Origin: JAGOQQ01 sp031973235
GTDB lineage: Bacteria > Patescibacteriota > Minisyncoccia > Phycocordibacterales > UBA9973
Reading direction: 5' to 3'
Length of the DNA stretch: 64,000 nucleotides
Assembly (NCBI GenBank): GCA_031973235.1
Contig: DALYDM010000001.1
Location: 1 to 64,000 of the forward strand
This document shows, piece after piece, positions 49,915-58,317 of the stretch; positions within the stretch are counted from its first letter, which is position 1, and each line of letters starts with the position of its first letter. Made by a program: the position numbers and the translations under genes. The notes below the pieces were generated by a model. That model ran no database searches and was not told where the DNA came from. It saw only the letters and a program-made list of their open reading frames with translations.

Positions 49915-49920
49915 CTTAGT

Positions 49921-50754
49921 ATGTCTATATCTATTATCAAATCAACAGGAGAAGAGCAGTCGTTTAGTAAAAAGAAATTGTGCATGTCTCTCGAGCACGC
50001 TGGTGCACCAAAGAAGCTCGCAGATACGATTTGTAAGCGAGTGGAAGAGCATATCAATCCTGGAGCATCCACAAGTAAGATTTATCGAGAAGCACTTCGA
50101 TATTTGATCAAAGAGAATCGCGAGCTTGCAGCTCGATATAGTATTCGTCGTGGTGTAGCGGCTCTAGGTCCTGCTGGGTTTGTGTTTGAGCAATACGTCG
50201 AGGCAATCTTGCAAGCATATGGATTCACCACAAAGAGAAATGTCATGATGAAAGGTGAATGTGTGACGCATGAAGTCGATGTGATGGCAATGAAAGACGG
50301 TGTGCATTATTTTCTTGAAATGAAATACCACAATCAAGTGGGAATCCGTACACATATAAATACTGTGATGTATGCGTATGCTCGATTGCTTGATATTTCT
50401 GCTGGTCTTGCAAAAAAAGAAAAGGATACACATGAACACAAAATGTGGCTTATCACAAATACCAAATTCACTGATACTTCAATCAAGTATGCAAATTGTA
50501 AAGATGTAATTTTGACCGGATGGGATTATCCAGAAGGGAATAGTCTTGAAGATATGATTGCATACAAAAAGCTCTATCCTGTGACAGTGCTCCCTTCGAT
50601 ATCTGGCGCAATGCTTGAAGAACTCGCAAGAAAAAATATTATTCTCGCACAAGATTTGCTCCCATATACTCCCCACGCACTTTCGAAACTCCTTATGATA
50701 GATGAGTATCGTGCTCAGAAAATTGCTCGAGATGTGGTAATGCTTATGAAATAG
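49921..50754 (+). CDS. ATP-cone domain fused to a PD-(D/E)xK nuclease-like domain
   Basis: Residues about 3-85 form an ATP-cone (ISIIKSTGEEQSFSKKKLCM, TSKIYREALRYLI), a nucleotide-sensing domain best known from ribonucleotide reductase. Residues about 86-190 look like an Mrr-type restriction fold: GFVFEQYVEAILQAYGF, then EVDVMAMKDG (Asp120) and FLEMKYHN (E133-x-K135). The C-terminus (about 225-277) resembles helix-hairpin-helix DNA binding. The nuclease residues are intact. A nucleotide-gated nuclease is plausible; its target is unknown, and no methylase is adjacent. Confidence 0.75.
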   Translation: MSISIIKSTGEEQSFSKKKLCMSLEHAGAPKKLADTICKRVEEHINPGASTSKIYREALRYLIKENRELAARYSIRRGVAALGPAGFVFEQYVEAILQAYGFTTKRNVMMKGECVTHEVDVMAMKDGVHYFLEMKYHNQVGIRTHINTVMYAYARLLDISAGLAKKEKDTHEHKMWLITNTKFTDTSIKYANCKDVILTGWDYPEGNSLEDMIAYKKLYPVTVLPSISGAMLEELARKNIILAQDLLPYTPHALSKLLMIDEYRAQKIARDVVMLMK

Positions 50755-50780
50755 AGGTCGATTGACCTCTATTTTGTTTT
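50751..50780 (+). terminator. Terminator after ATP-cone gene
   Basis: ATAGAGGTC-GATT-GACCTCTATTTTGTTTT. The stem includes the stop codon region. Confidence 0.8.
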
Positions 50781-50815
50781 GTTGTATTCTGTGGTCAAAC
50801 TAAAACGAACCTTAT

Positions 50816-51406
50816 ATGACACAGAACAATAAAATTAGAATAATTTCATTTCCTGAAATGATCGAAATGGAATCACTCATGGATCCCTCGCTGCTGCTTC
50901 TGGGTCCAGTGCTCGGATCAAATATGGATATTCTCGAGTATGTGAAAACACATATTGAGAATACTTTGTCAGATATTAGGTTTCCAGAGAATAAGAAACT
51001 TAATATTGTCACTACTCGTTATCTTGGAGAAAATTTCAACGATATCAATGAAGCTGAGTACAACGAGTGGGTTACTACAATGATAGATGTGCATGTAAAG
51101 CGTGATCCCGGAAGAGTTGTCCTGGTTATGATACCAAGAGGTGATGGAACTGTAGTAAATCCGATTCGTGGATATGCACGTCACACATCGTTTGAGCTTG
51201 GGTATCTCCTTGGTGTGAATGCGCGATTATCGGTGTATATCGAGAATGGCTTTTGTGAATACAAATACTATTACCATACAATTATGGGTATTAAGCCAGG
51301 CTTACCGATTTGGGCTGATCCGCTCCAGGCAATTCAAGATGCCCTTATGATGGTATTAAAAACAGACAGGGTATCGGAAAATAGTGGCAACACTGTTACA
51401 TTCTAA
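50816..51406 (+). CDS. Hypothetical protein, possible nucleoside deoxyribosyltransferase-like fold
   Basis: 196 aa, soluble, alpha/beta. VVLVMIPRGDGTVVNPIRGY followed by ARHTSFELGYLLGVNARLSV has the layout of nucleoside 2-deoxyribosyltransferase-like or TIR-like folds (GTxxELGYA...gKPv), where the Glu is catalytic. The match is short, so I give it low weight. It sits between the ATP-cone nuclease and the second sigma factor, each with its own terminator. Confidence 0.4.
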   Translation: MTQNNKIRIISFPEMIEMESLMDPSLLLLGPVLGSNMDILEYVKTHIENTLSDIRFPENKKLNIVTTRYLGENFNDINEAEYNEWVTTMIDVHVKRDPGRVVLVMIPRGDGTVVNPIRGYARHTSFELGYLLGVNARLSVYIENGFCEYKYYYHTIMGIKPGLPIWADPLQAIQDALMMVLKTDRVSENSGNTVTF

Positions 51407-51413
51407 TTATTGA

Positions 51414-51441
51414 ATCCCCGCGTAACATGCGGGGATTTTGT
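51414..51441 (+). terminator. Terminator after 50816 gene
   Basis: AATCCCCGC-GTAACAT-GCGGGGATTTTGTTT. It runs directly into the -35 of the next promoter. Confidence 0.85.
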
Positions 51442-51469
51442 TTGACTCATTCTTAAAATGTGTTATTAT
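51442..51469 (+). promoter_or_regulatory. Promoter of sigma copy 2
   Basis: TTGACT (51442-51447), 16 bp, extended -10 TG-T-TATTAT (51464-51469); leader of about 23 nt. Confidence 0.75.
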
Positions 51470-51498
51470 GTATACAAACGTTCAAAATAAAGAAAAAA

Positions 51499-52362
51499 AT
51501 GCGTCAATTGAAAATTACCAACCAGTTCACAATTAGAGAATCTGATTCACTTACAAAGTATCTGAGTGACATATCTAAAGAGCCGTTACTTACTGTCGAG
51601 AGAGAAATTGAACTCACTGTCCGTATCAAGCTAGGCGATAAACGCGCACTTAATGAACTTGTAAAATCAAATTTAAGATTTGTGGTTTCTGTGGCTAAGC
51701 AGTATCAAAATCAGGGCTTGATGCTCGGTGATTTGATAAACGAAGGGAATCTCGGACTCATAAAGGCTGCAAGTCGTTTCGACGAAACTCGTGGATTTAA
51801 ATTCATTTCATACGCTGTGTGGTGGATACGTCAATGTATTTTGCAAGCACTCGCCGAACAGTCACGAATTGTAAGGCTTCCGTTAAATCAAATCGGAATG
51901 ATTAACAAGATCAATAAAGCTTTTAGTCGTTTGGAGCAAGAGTTCGAACGAGAGCCAACAGATGACGAACTTGCATCTTGTTTGGATGTGTCCATTGATG
52001 ATATTAGCTCAATGTCAAATCAATCAGGACGAATTGTGTCACTTGACAGTTCTTATGAGCCGGGCGGTGAAGCTATTATTGAAAGCATTGCTTGTCCTGA
52101 TGCGGGCCCTTCTCATCCGAGTAATAATCTTATTCATGAATCACTTCAACATGAGATCAGACGTTTGCTTGGGTCGTTGACTCCGAGACAGGCAGGTGTG
52201 ATTAATTTGTACTTCGGGCTCGATGGTAAACCTCTCACATTAGAAGAAATTGGTGAACGATACGAACTCACCCGTGAGCGAGTGCGTCAAATAAAAGAAA
52301 CAGCACTTAAAAAACTCAAGAGTGATAGTCGTTCGAGAGTACTCAAAGCATTTATGAATTAG
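51499..52362 (+). CDS. RNA polymerase sigma-70 family factor (copy 2)
   Basis: 287 aa from ATG 51499; an upstream in-frame ATG lies in the promoter. Opening MRQLKITNQFTIRES, region 2 NLRFVVSVAKQYQNQGLMLG to YAVWWIRQCILQALAEQSR, region 4 ending YELTRERVRQIKETALKKLK. It is close to copy 1 in regions 2 and 4 but different in region 3. No region 1.1. Its R(I)VRLPLNQIG segment is nearer to the Bacteroidota primary sigma, as I remember it, than copy 1 is. One of the two may be the housekeeping factor and the other alternative. Confidence 0.93.
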   Translation: MRQLKITNQFTIRESDSLTKYLSDISKEPLLTVEREIELTVRIKLGDKRALNELVKSNLRFVVSVAKQYQNQGLMLGDLINEGNLGLIKAASRFDETRGFKFISYAVWWIRQCILQALAEQSRIVRLPLNQIGMINKINKAFSRLEQEFEREPTDDELASCLDVSIDDISSMSNQSGRIVSLDSSYEPGGEAIIESIACPDAGPSHPSNNLIHESLQHEIRRLLGSLTPRQAGVINLYFGLDGKPLTLEEIGERYELTRERVRQIKETALKKLKSDSRSRVLKAFMN

Positions 52363-52378
52363 ACGTAAAAATGGTATC

Positions 52379-52407
52379 AAAACCCCCGCATTTGCGGGGG
52401 TTTTTAT
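52379..52407. terminator. Bidirectional terminator, sigma 2 / rmuC
   Basis: AAAACCCCCGCA-TT-TGCGGGGGTTTTT; both convergent genes end here. Confidence 0.9.
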
Positions 52408-53459
52408 TCTTCATCTTGACTTGGTTTGTCTATCGAAAGTACTGTGAGTTCTGGTGATGCACCTGTGATCCTCATAACATCTTTGTCTATTTTTTTGAGC
52501 TCTTTATTTGCAAGGTTGTATTGATTGACTGTGGTTCCGAGTGCATTGCCGAGTTTTGTATTGTATTCTTCGTATGCTTTAACATGTTTTCCGAGTTCTT
52601 CAACACGCTTCACGATTTCTTTCGCTGACTCTTCAATTTGCATTGCTTTTAATCCTTGAAGTACAGTTTGAAGATATGCCAGAAATGAAGTAGGAGAGAC
52701 GATGATGACTTTGTATTTGCCCGCAGCACGCTGGATGAGGTTGTCTGTATCTTCAGTGATTGCACCGACTTTACCAATGAGGAGATCATAATATATCGCT
52801 TCGTGTGGAATAAACATAAATGCAAAATCCATTGTATTTTCCGATGGTCTAATATACTTTGAAGTTTCGACGATACGATTCTTCAAGTCGTTTACAAAAA
52901 GTTTTTCTAAACGATCTTTTTCTGTTGGATCAGTTGTTTCTGAGAGTCTGTTGTAGTTTTCCAAAGAAAATTTTGAATCAATTGGAATTATCTTGTCTTT
53001 TACGAACACTACCGCATCAACAATTTCGTTGTTTGAAAATGTGTATTGCATTTGAAATTGTCCAGGAGGAAGAACATTTTTGAGGAGTGTTTCAAGATAA
53101 TATTCTCCTAGAATTCCACGCTGTTTTGGATTTTTCAAAATGTCTTGGAGGTTTTTGAGTTGATCAGCAAAAGACACAACTTGCTTGTTGGTCTCATCGA
53201 GTCGTACGAGTTTCTCGGTGATATCCCGAATAATTTTTTGTGATTCGCCAGATTGATAGCGAATAGATTCGTTGACTTGTTTGTGGGATTCACCAAGTTT
53301 TTGGTCGACGGTGCGAGTGAGAGTGTCGAATTGTTGCAAGAGAAGCTGCATTGCGCGGTCGTCTTGCACAACAGGCTTATTTTTACGAGAAATTACGACA
53401 ATAAGTCCGATGCCAAGTCCAAGTACAACGATAGATAGAATTATAAGTGCGATTTGCAT
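52404..53459 (-). CDS. rmuC: RmuC-family DNA recombination protein
   Basis: RmuC limits inversions at short inverted repeats. An N-terminal helix anchor (about 3-24), a coiled coil (30-105) and the RmuC core: GILGEYYLETLLKNVLPPGQ, VVFVKDKIIPIDSKFSLENY, FMFIPHEAIYYDLL, VIIVSPTSFLAYLQTVLQGL. 351 aa is a little short. The core is a nuclease-like fold, but activity is unproven. It is 4 nt from the exonuclease gene. Confidence 0.9.
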   Translation of the reverse strand: MQIALIILSIVVLGLGIGLIVVISRKNKPVVQDDRAMQLLLQQFDTLTRTVDQKLGESHKQVNESIRYQSGESQKIIRDITEKLVRLDETNKQVVSFADQLKNLQDILKNPKQRGILGEYYLETLLKNVLPPGQFQMQYTFSNNEIVDAVVFVKDKIIPIDSKFSLENYNRLSETTDPTEKDRLEKLFVNDLKNRIVETSKYIRPSENTMDFAFMFIPHEAIYYDLLIGKVGAITEDTDNLIQRAAGKYKVIIVSPTSFLAYLQTVLQGLKAMQIEESAKEIVKRVEELGKHVKAYEEYNTKLGNALGTTVNQYNLANKELKKIDKDVMRITGASPELTVLSIDKPSQDEE

Positions 53460-53463
53460 AAGA

Positions 53464-54189
53464 TTATTGCTTTCCTAAATAATATTTTAACGTATAAATC
53501 CAATCTTCTTCGTCTGCCTCATTTTGCATTTTTTGTTTGAGAAGCCAATCAAGATATCCTGAATCGATCTTCGCTACTTCTGAGACTTTTTTTCCAGTAT
53601 GTTTTCCAAAGGTAAACATACTCATTAGTGACGGGCGTGAAGAAATCTCGAGCATTTGATTTAAAAGTTGATCTTCGTCATCTGTACCGAGTTCTTTTTT
53701 GAGTGCATCTTTGAGTCTCGGGAAAAGTTGTTCGAGTACAAGTACGTCACCAAGTGCGTCGTGAGCCTGTGCCTCAATTTCAATTTCTAAGTAATAACGG
53801 AGGTATTGGAGATTGTATCGAGGAATCTTGTCTTCCTTATCGAGATGTCGAGCAAGACGAAGTGTGCAAATAACATTTTTTGGTACTATTCTTTCTTTTT
53901 CAAACATACCCACATCAAATCGTGCATTGTGTGCGATAAAGATTGAATCTTCGTCTTCAAGAAGTTTTTTGACTGATGTGTATTCTGCACTTTCTTTGAA
54001 TACTGGTTTGTCTGCAACCATTTTGTTGGTGATGTGAGTCACAGCACTTGCTTCTGGCGGAATCTTCTTTCCTGGATTGTAGAGTGCTTCAAAAACCGCA
54101 TCATCGTATTTGTACGCAATTTGGCATAGTACATCATCGGGTCCATTGCCGGTAGTTTCGGTATCAATAAAAATAAATCTCTTGCTCAT
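53464..54189 (-). CDS. DEDDh 3'-5' exonuclease (DnaQ/ExoX-like)
   Basis: Exo motifs: FIFIDTETTGNGPDD (Exo I), IFIAHNARFDVGMFEKE (Exo II), and AQAHDALGDVLVLEQLF (Exo III, with the DEDDh His). After about 170 comes a short C-terminal domain (MFTFGKHTGKKVSEVAKIDS, YLDWLLKQK) like that of exonuclease X. I start at ATG 54189, since the longer frame covers the -10 region (TATACT, 8 nt upstream). It could proofread or repair; it pairs with rmuC in one operon. Confidence 0.9.
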   Translation of the reverse strand: MSKRFIFIDTETTGNGPDDVLCQIAYKYDDAVFEALYNPGKKIPPEASAVTHITNKMVADKPVFKESAEYTSVKKLLEDEDSIFIAHNARFDVGMFEKERIVPKNVICTLRLARHLDKEDKIPRYNLQYLRYYLEIEIEAQAHDALGDVLVLEQLFPRLKDALKKELGTDDEDQLLNQMLEISSRPSLMSMFTFGKHTGKKVSEVAKIDSGYLDWLLKQKMQNEADEEDWIYTLKYYLGKQ

Positions 54190-54265
54190 ATATATGAAGT
54201 ATATAGTATTTTTATAAATAATGTACTGTTTAATTTTATTGAATCTAATGGTATAATCCTCGTAT

Positions 54266-54724
54266 ATGAACAATCTTCAAGACTCAATTTCACAGCAAAT
54301 TAAGGATGCAATGATGGCAAAGGATCAAGTTCGACTTGATACACTTCGAAGTGTGAAGTCTGCCTTCACTAATGAACTCGTCGCAAAAGGTCGTAAACCC
54401 ACAGAATCACTTTCTGATGAGGAATGTATAGCGGTTATTACAAGGCTTGCAAAGCAACGAAAGGATTCAATTGAGCAATTCACAAACGGCGGACGACCAG
54501 AACTTGCAGCAGAAGAGAAGGCCCAGCTTGATGTTCTTTCGGCATTTCTTCCTCAGATGATGTCAAAAGAAGATGTGATGAATATCGCAATCGCAAAAAA
54601 ATCAGAACTTGGCATTGAAGACAAATCTAAAGCAGGAATTCTTATGTCTAATCTGATGAAAGACCTCAAAGGTAAGGCTGACGGTACATTAGTAAAAGAA
54701 GTTGTTGATTCTCTATTTTCATAA
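54266..54724 (+). CDS. yqeY: YqeY/GatB-like domain protein
   Basis: 152 aa: SQQIKDAMMAKDQVRLDTLR, IAVITRLAKQRKDSIEQF, AEEKAQLDVLSAFLPQMMSK and IGKADGTLVKEVV-like ending (KGKADGTLVKEVVDSL). The fold is the tail domain of GatB, and such free proteins may act on tRNA. A -10 TATAAT with TG lies 8 nt before the ATG. It starts an operon continuing through 56313. Confidence 0.93.
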   Translation: MNNLQDSISQQIKDAMMAKDQVRLDTLRSVKSAFTNELVAKGRKPTESLSDEECIAVITRLAKQRKDSIEQFTNGGRPELAAEEKAQLDVLSAFLPQMMSKEDVMNIAIAKKSELGIEDKSKAGILMSNLMKDLKGKADGTLVKEVVDSLFS

Positions 54725-54727
54725 ACT

Positions 54728-55042
54728 ATGTTTGAAAAATTTTCACCTGAAGAAAATAATGATGATATTCAATTAAAGATTGACACGAACTCTGCTCAGC
54801 TTGAGTATGTTCAGAAAAGGCTTCTTGAGCGTGAAGAAGATGATCAAGAGCAGTCAAATCTCAATGATGAACAACGAGAAGCGTTGCGTAAGCTGCTTCT
54901 TGAAACTGGCCAAAAATTAAGTATGTACAAACAATTTCAAGATTCAATAAACTCAAAATCACAAGAAGCAAAAGTGATAGAGATGAAACCTGATGAAGAT
55001 ATTGAAGACGAAGATCAAAATCGATTTAGAAAAGCAATCTAA
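54728..55042 (+). CDS. Coiled-coil hypothetical protein, 104 aa
   Basis: Very acidic and helical: a heptad-like segment (about 17-75) and an Asp/Glu-rich end (MKPDEDIEDEDQNRF). No membrane segment and no known family. Between yqeY (3 nt away) and the holin-like gene, so part of the operon. Confidence 0.55.
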   Translation: MFEKFSPEENNDDIQLKIDTNSAQLEYVQKRLLEREEDDQEQSNLNDEQREALRKLLLETGQKLSMYKQFQDSINSKSQEAKVIEMKPDEDIEDEDQNRFRKAI

Positions 55043-55066
55043 TTTATTATTAGCTTTTTAATTATT

Positions 55067-55411
55067 ATGAAAATTATTTTACATTGGCTCATTATCACAG
55101 GTGCAGTCCTCGCAACACCGTATGTGGTGGACGGCATTAGTGTGACATCTTTTGTTACCGCGCTTATTGTGGCGGCGATTTTGGGATTTATTAATACTAT
55201 TATTAAACCAATTATTTCAATTCTCACACTTCCACTCAATCTTCTAACGCTTGGGTTGTTTTCACTTGTCTTGAACGGACTTTTCTTTTGGCTTGTTGCA
55301 AGTGTGATCACAGGATTTAATGTGGATGGTTTCAAAGCTGCATTCCTCGGTGCAATCGTGGTGTCTGTTATCAACTGGCTGGGATCAAAGATTCTCAAAA
55401 AAGACGACTAA
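55067..55411 (+). CDS. Phage holin family IV-like membrane protein
   Basis: 114 aa with four helices and the family marks AILGFINTIIKPIISILTLP and LNLLTLGLFSLVLNGLFFWL. Despite its name, the family is chromosomal in many bacteria and its role is unknown. It overlaps the MYG1-like gene by 1 nt. Confidence 0.85.
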   Translation: MKIILHWLIITGAVLATPYVVDGISVTSFVTALIVAAILGFINTIIKPIISILTLPLNLLTLGLFSLVLNGLFFWLVASVITGFNVDGFKAAFLGAIVVSVINWLGSKILKKDD

Positions 55412-56313
55412 TGTTTGGATTTAAAAAAAAGACAATTGCTGTTCATGATGGAGGCTTTCATACTGATGATGTATTTGCGTGTGCGACATTGGCACTTTAT
55501 TTCGATATCAATGGAATTTCATACAGAATAATCCGAACACGAGATGAGAAGATTATTAACGAGGGTGATATTGTTGTTGATGTCGGAAGTGTGTATGACC
55601 CAAAGAATGGTAGATTTGACCATCATCAAAAAGAAGGAGCCGGAATTCGAGAAAATGGAATTCCATTTGCATCATTTGGACTTGTGTGGATGGAGTATGG
55701 AAAGAAAATTGTAACTTCAAATGAAGCATGGAAAAGAATTGATGAAAAACTCGTGCAACCAATCGATGCAGGAGACAATGGTGTGTCTACGTTTGAACTC
55801 ACTTCATTTGGTGTGAGACCATATTTAATTTCTGATGTGATCGGATTATTTACATCGAACTTCAATGAACCAGAAGAAATCAATGAGATAAATTTTCTCG
55901 AGATGGTGAATTTTGCAAAAAAAGTTCTTGCACGGGAAATTAAGAATACTACTGAATTTTTCGAATCAATATCAAAGGTTGAAAAAATATACCAAGATAC
56001 ATCTGATAAAAGAATTATTGTGATGTCTGAAAGTTTGCCGTGGAAAGAAGTCATGCAATCACACATTGAGCCAATTTTTGTAGTATATCCACGTAGTGAT
56101 GGAAATTGGGGTATCCATGGAGTAAAAAAAGAAAAAGTTGGCTTTGAAATACGAAAAGAATTTCCAAAAGAATGGTCAGGATTGCGTGATGAAGAACTTT
56201 CAAAAATTTCAGGCATTAGTGACGCAGTGTTTTGTCATAAAGCATGTTTTCTTTGTGTGGTTAAATCAAAAGAATCTGCAATTAAAATTGCTCAAATTGC
56301 ATTAGCTCAATAA
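55411..56313 (+). CDS. MYG1-family putative exonuclease (DHH superfamily)
   Basis: IAVHDGGFHTDDVFACATLA (metal-binding HxxxxDD), VDVGSVYDPKNGRFDHHQKE (DHH) and QPIDAGDNGV match the MYG1/UPF0160 family. In eukaryotes MYG1 processes RNA in nucleus and mitochondrion. 300 aa is near the family's length. The C-terminus (WGIHGVKKEKVGFEIRKEFP) is conserved. It closes the yqeY operon. Confidence 0.9.
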   Translation: MFGFKKKTIAVHDGGFHTDDVFACATLALYFDINGISYRIIRTRDEKIINEGDIVVDVGSVYDPKNGRFDHHQKEGAGIRENGIPFASFGLVWMEYGKKIVTSNEAWKRIDEKLVQPIDAGDNGVSTFELTSFGVRPYLISDVIGLFTSNFNEPEEINEINFLEMVNFAKKVLAREIKNTTEFFESISKVEKIYQDTSDKRIIVMSESLPWKEVMQSHIEPIFVVYPRSDGNWGIHGVKKEKVGFEIRKEFPKEWSGLRDEELSKISGISDAVFCHKACFLCVVKSKESAIKIAQIALAQ

Positions 56314-56385
56314 TTTACATAATAGGAAAAAGTGTTTTAATGTGCTAGTATTCAATAACTTAATTAATATTTAAATACTAAATTC

Positions 56386-57399
56386 ATGGCTTTCGTAGAC
56401 GAACTAACTATATATGCAGAAGCAGGCGCTGGGGGAAACGGCGTTGTTCGTTGGCGTCAGGAAAAATTTATACCAAAAGGAGGGCCAGCTGGAGGAAACG
56501 GTGGCCGAGGAGGGGATGTGTTTGTGGAAGCAGTTCGGGATATTTATATTCTTGCCAAGTACAAAGGTAACAACAAATTTCATGCAGAACGTGGTGAAGA
56601 CGGACGTGGATCAAGTGAGCATGGAGCAAATGGTGACGATGTGGTAATTCAGCTACCAATAGGTTCTGTGATTACAAACAAGGAAACAGGTCGTGTCGTG
56701 CGACTCGACAACGAAGGCGAGAAAATACAGATTCTTCGCGGAGGTTCTGGTGGATATGGAAATGAACATTTCAAGTCTTCAATCAATGTCTCACCTCAAG
56801 AGCAAAAAGATGGAAGAGAGGGAGATAAAGGTGAATTTAGAGTTGAGCTTGAACTTTTTGCTGATGTAGGACTCGTGGGGCTACCAAATGCAGGGAAGTC
56901 ATCACTGCTCAATTCGCTTACAAATGCTAAGGCGAAAGTCGGCGACTATGCCTTTACCACACTTGATCCAAACCTTGGAGCATTTTATGGATATGTGATT
57001 GCAGACATTCCGGGAATTATTGAAGGTGCATCAGAAGGCAAAGGACTTGGAACAAAATTCCTTCGTCATATCAAACGCACAAAAATGCTCGCTCATCTTA
57101 TTTCGTTTGAAAATGAAGACATGCTAGGTATGTACAAACAAATTCGTAAAGAACTCAAAAACTATGGAAATGGTTTGGATGAAAAAGATGAAGTGATTGT
57201 TCTCACAAAAACAGATGTTACTGAGGAGAAAAATATCTCGAAAGTTAAAAAAGAATTTGAAAAATTGGGCAAGCCAGTTTTCACACTCTCGCTTTTTGAT
57301 GATCAATCTATCAAATCTTTCCAAGACGAACTTGTCAAAATTCTAAGAGAAAAAGAAGAAAAGGAAAAAGCAGAAAAAGAAAATACCGAAGCTGAATAA
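56386..57399 (+). CDS. obgE: GTPase Obg
   Basis: Obg is a ribosome-associated GTPase. The glycine-rich Obg fold (1-155, KGGPAGGNGGRGGDV) is followed by the G domain with G1 GLPNAGKSS, switch DIPGIIEGASEGKGLG and G4 TKTD. It ends with a Lys/Glu-rich tail instead of the usual C-terminal OCT domain. 337 aa, start conserved (MAFVDELTIYAEAGAGGNG). Confidence 0.96.
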   Translation: MAFVDELTIYAEAGAGGNGVVRWRQEKFIPKGGPAGGNGGRGGDVFVEAVRDIYILAKYKGNNKFHAERGEDGRGSSEHGANGDDVVIQLPIGSVITNKETGRVVRLDNEGEKIQILRGGSGGYGNEHFKSSINVSPQEQKDGREGDKGEFRVELELFADVGLVGLPNAGKSSLLNSLTNAKAKVGDYAFTTLDPNLGAFYGYVIADIPGIIEGASEGKGLGTKFLRHIKRTKMLAHLISFENEDMLGMYKQIRKELKNYGNGLDEKDEVIVLTKTDVTEEKNISKVKKEFEKLGKPVFTLSLFDDQSIKSFQDELVKILREKEEKEKAEKENTEAE

Positions 57400-57410
57400 T
57401 CAGCTTCGGT
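57385..57410 (+). terminator. Hairpin at obg end
   Basis: CCGAAGCTGA-ATAA-TCAGCTTCGG overlaps the stop codon. No good T-run follows. Confidence 0.55.
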
Positions 57411-57420
57411 GGGGTTAAAT

Positions 57421-57801
57421 TTATCGCTTATGGAAGCGTGGTTTTGTTACTATGAAATTTACCCATCCTTTTGAAACATTAAGTTCGTAAGTGGATATCA
57501 CTTTCGTTATGGATTCGTTGAAGTGAAGTTTGGATTGTGATCGGATGCAGTGTCGGTCAATTGTGTACAGTTCGTTGTAAAAATCAGTAATTTGACCCTT
57601 GTTTCGAAGTGTAGTGAGAGCTTCTGCAATTATAGGATATCCCAGCACTGTGGTTTCTCGTATGAGCGATCCATTTTTCTCGCATGTATACTTTTTAAGT
57701 AAAAGTGACAATGCGCTATTGGGTTTTGTTTTTCTGATTTTACCCAAATAGTCTCGGTATGTGTACTGTGTCACATCATGTGCAATATTTATTTTTTTCA
57801 T
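57421..57801 (-). CDS. Hypothetical protein, 126 aa
   Basis: Basic, soluble, no family recognised. It contains YTYRDYLGKIRKTKPN, a Cys near 50 and a C-terminal strand WVNFIVTKPRFHKR. Convergent with obg. Lies between two hairpins, which suggests a separate unit. Confidence 0.5.
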   Translation of the reverse strand: MKKINIAHDVTQYTYRDYLGKIRKTKPNSALSLLLKKYTCEKNGSLIRETTVLGYPIIAEALTTLRNKGQITDFYNELYTIDRHCIRSQSKLHFNESITKVISTYELNVSKGWVNFIVTKPRFHKR

Positions 57802-57852
57802 AGTAATAGTTTTTTACACCTTACTATTTCACTAAGTTGCTGTCAAATATCA

Positions 57853-57880
57853 AAAATAGAGAGCCGGTGAAGGCTCTCTC
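57853..57880 (-). terminator. Terminator of the 57892 gene
   Basis: Minus strand: AGAGAGCC-TTCACC-GGCTCTCT followed by ATTTTTG. Confidence 0.75.
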
Positions 57881-57891
57881 TGTGTTTTATT

Positions 57892-58224
57892 TCAAGGGCA
57901 TATTTGCCTAGAAATATTTTTTGATAGTACGGTTGGGATAACAGCAAAAATTGCAGTTAGATATATTACTGAAACTATTTTTATCACCAGTTCGATACTC
58001 CACTTATCAAATTGATGTGGGTTCAAATTTAGAAGATAAGTGAATGCAATAGTAACTATTGCAAAAGAGAATGTTGCCGTTCTTTTATCACTTCCGCTGA
58101 GGTTGATGAGTGATGAAAGAATTAACATTGCACCAGGCACGAACGATTCGATCTGGTTGTCGATAATGGATATGGCAATAATTGCCACTCCGGCTACTGC
58201 GAGTAATACAAGGATGTTTTTCAT
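57892..58224 (-). CDS. Small membrane hypothetical protein, 110 aa
   Basis: Four hydrophobic helices (about 3-19, 28-43, 49-66, 80-102). No family recognised. Its minus-strand promoter shows an extended -10 (TG-A-TATTAT) about 25 nt upstream. Stands alone between two minus-strand hairpins and gatB. Confidence 0.5.
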   Translation of the reverse strand: MKNILVLLAVAGVAIIAISIIDNQIESFVPGAMLILSSLINLSGSDKRTATFSFAIVTIAFTYLLNLNPHQFDKWSIELVIKIVSVIYLTAIFAVIPTVLSKNISRQICP

Positions 58225-58317
58225 ATGAAGACCTTTTGATTTAAAAATATAATATCATAAATTTAACTATTAGTCAAGAATAGAAAAAAGCCTTAATTTG
58301 CTATACTCAAACCATTC

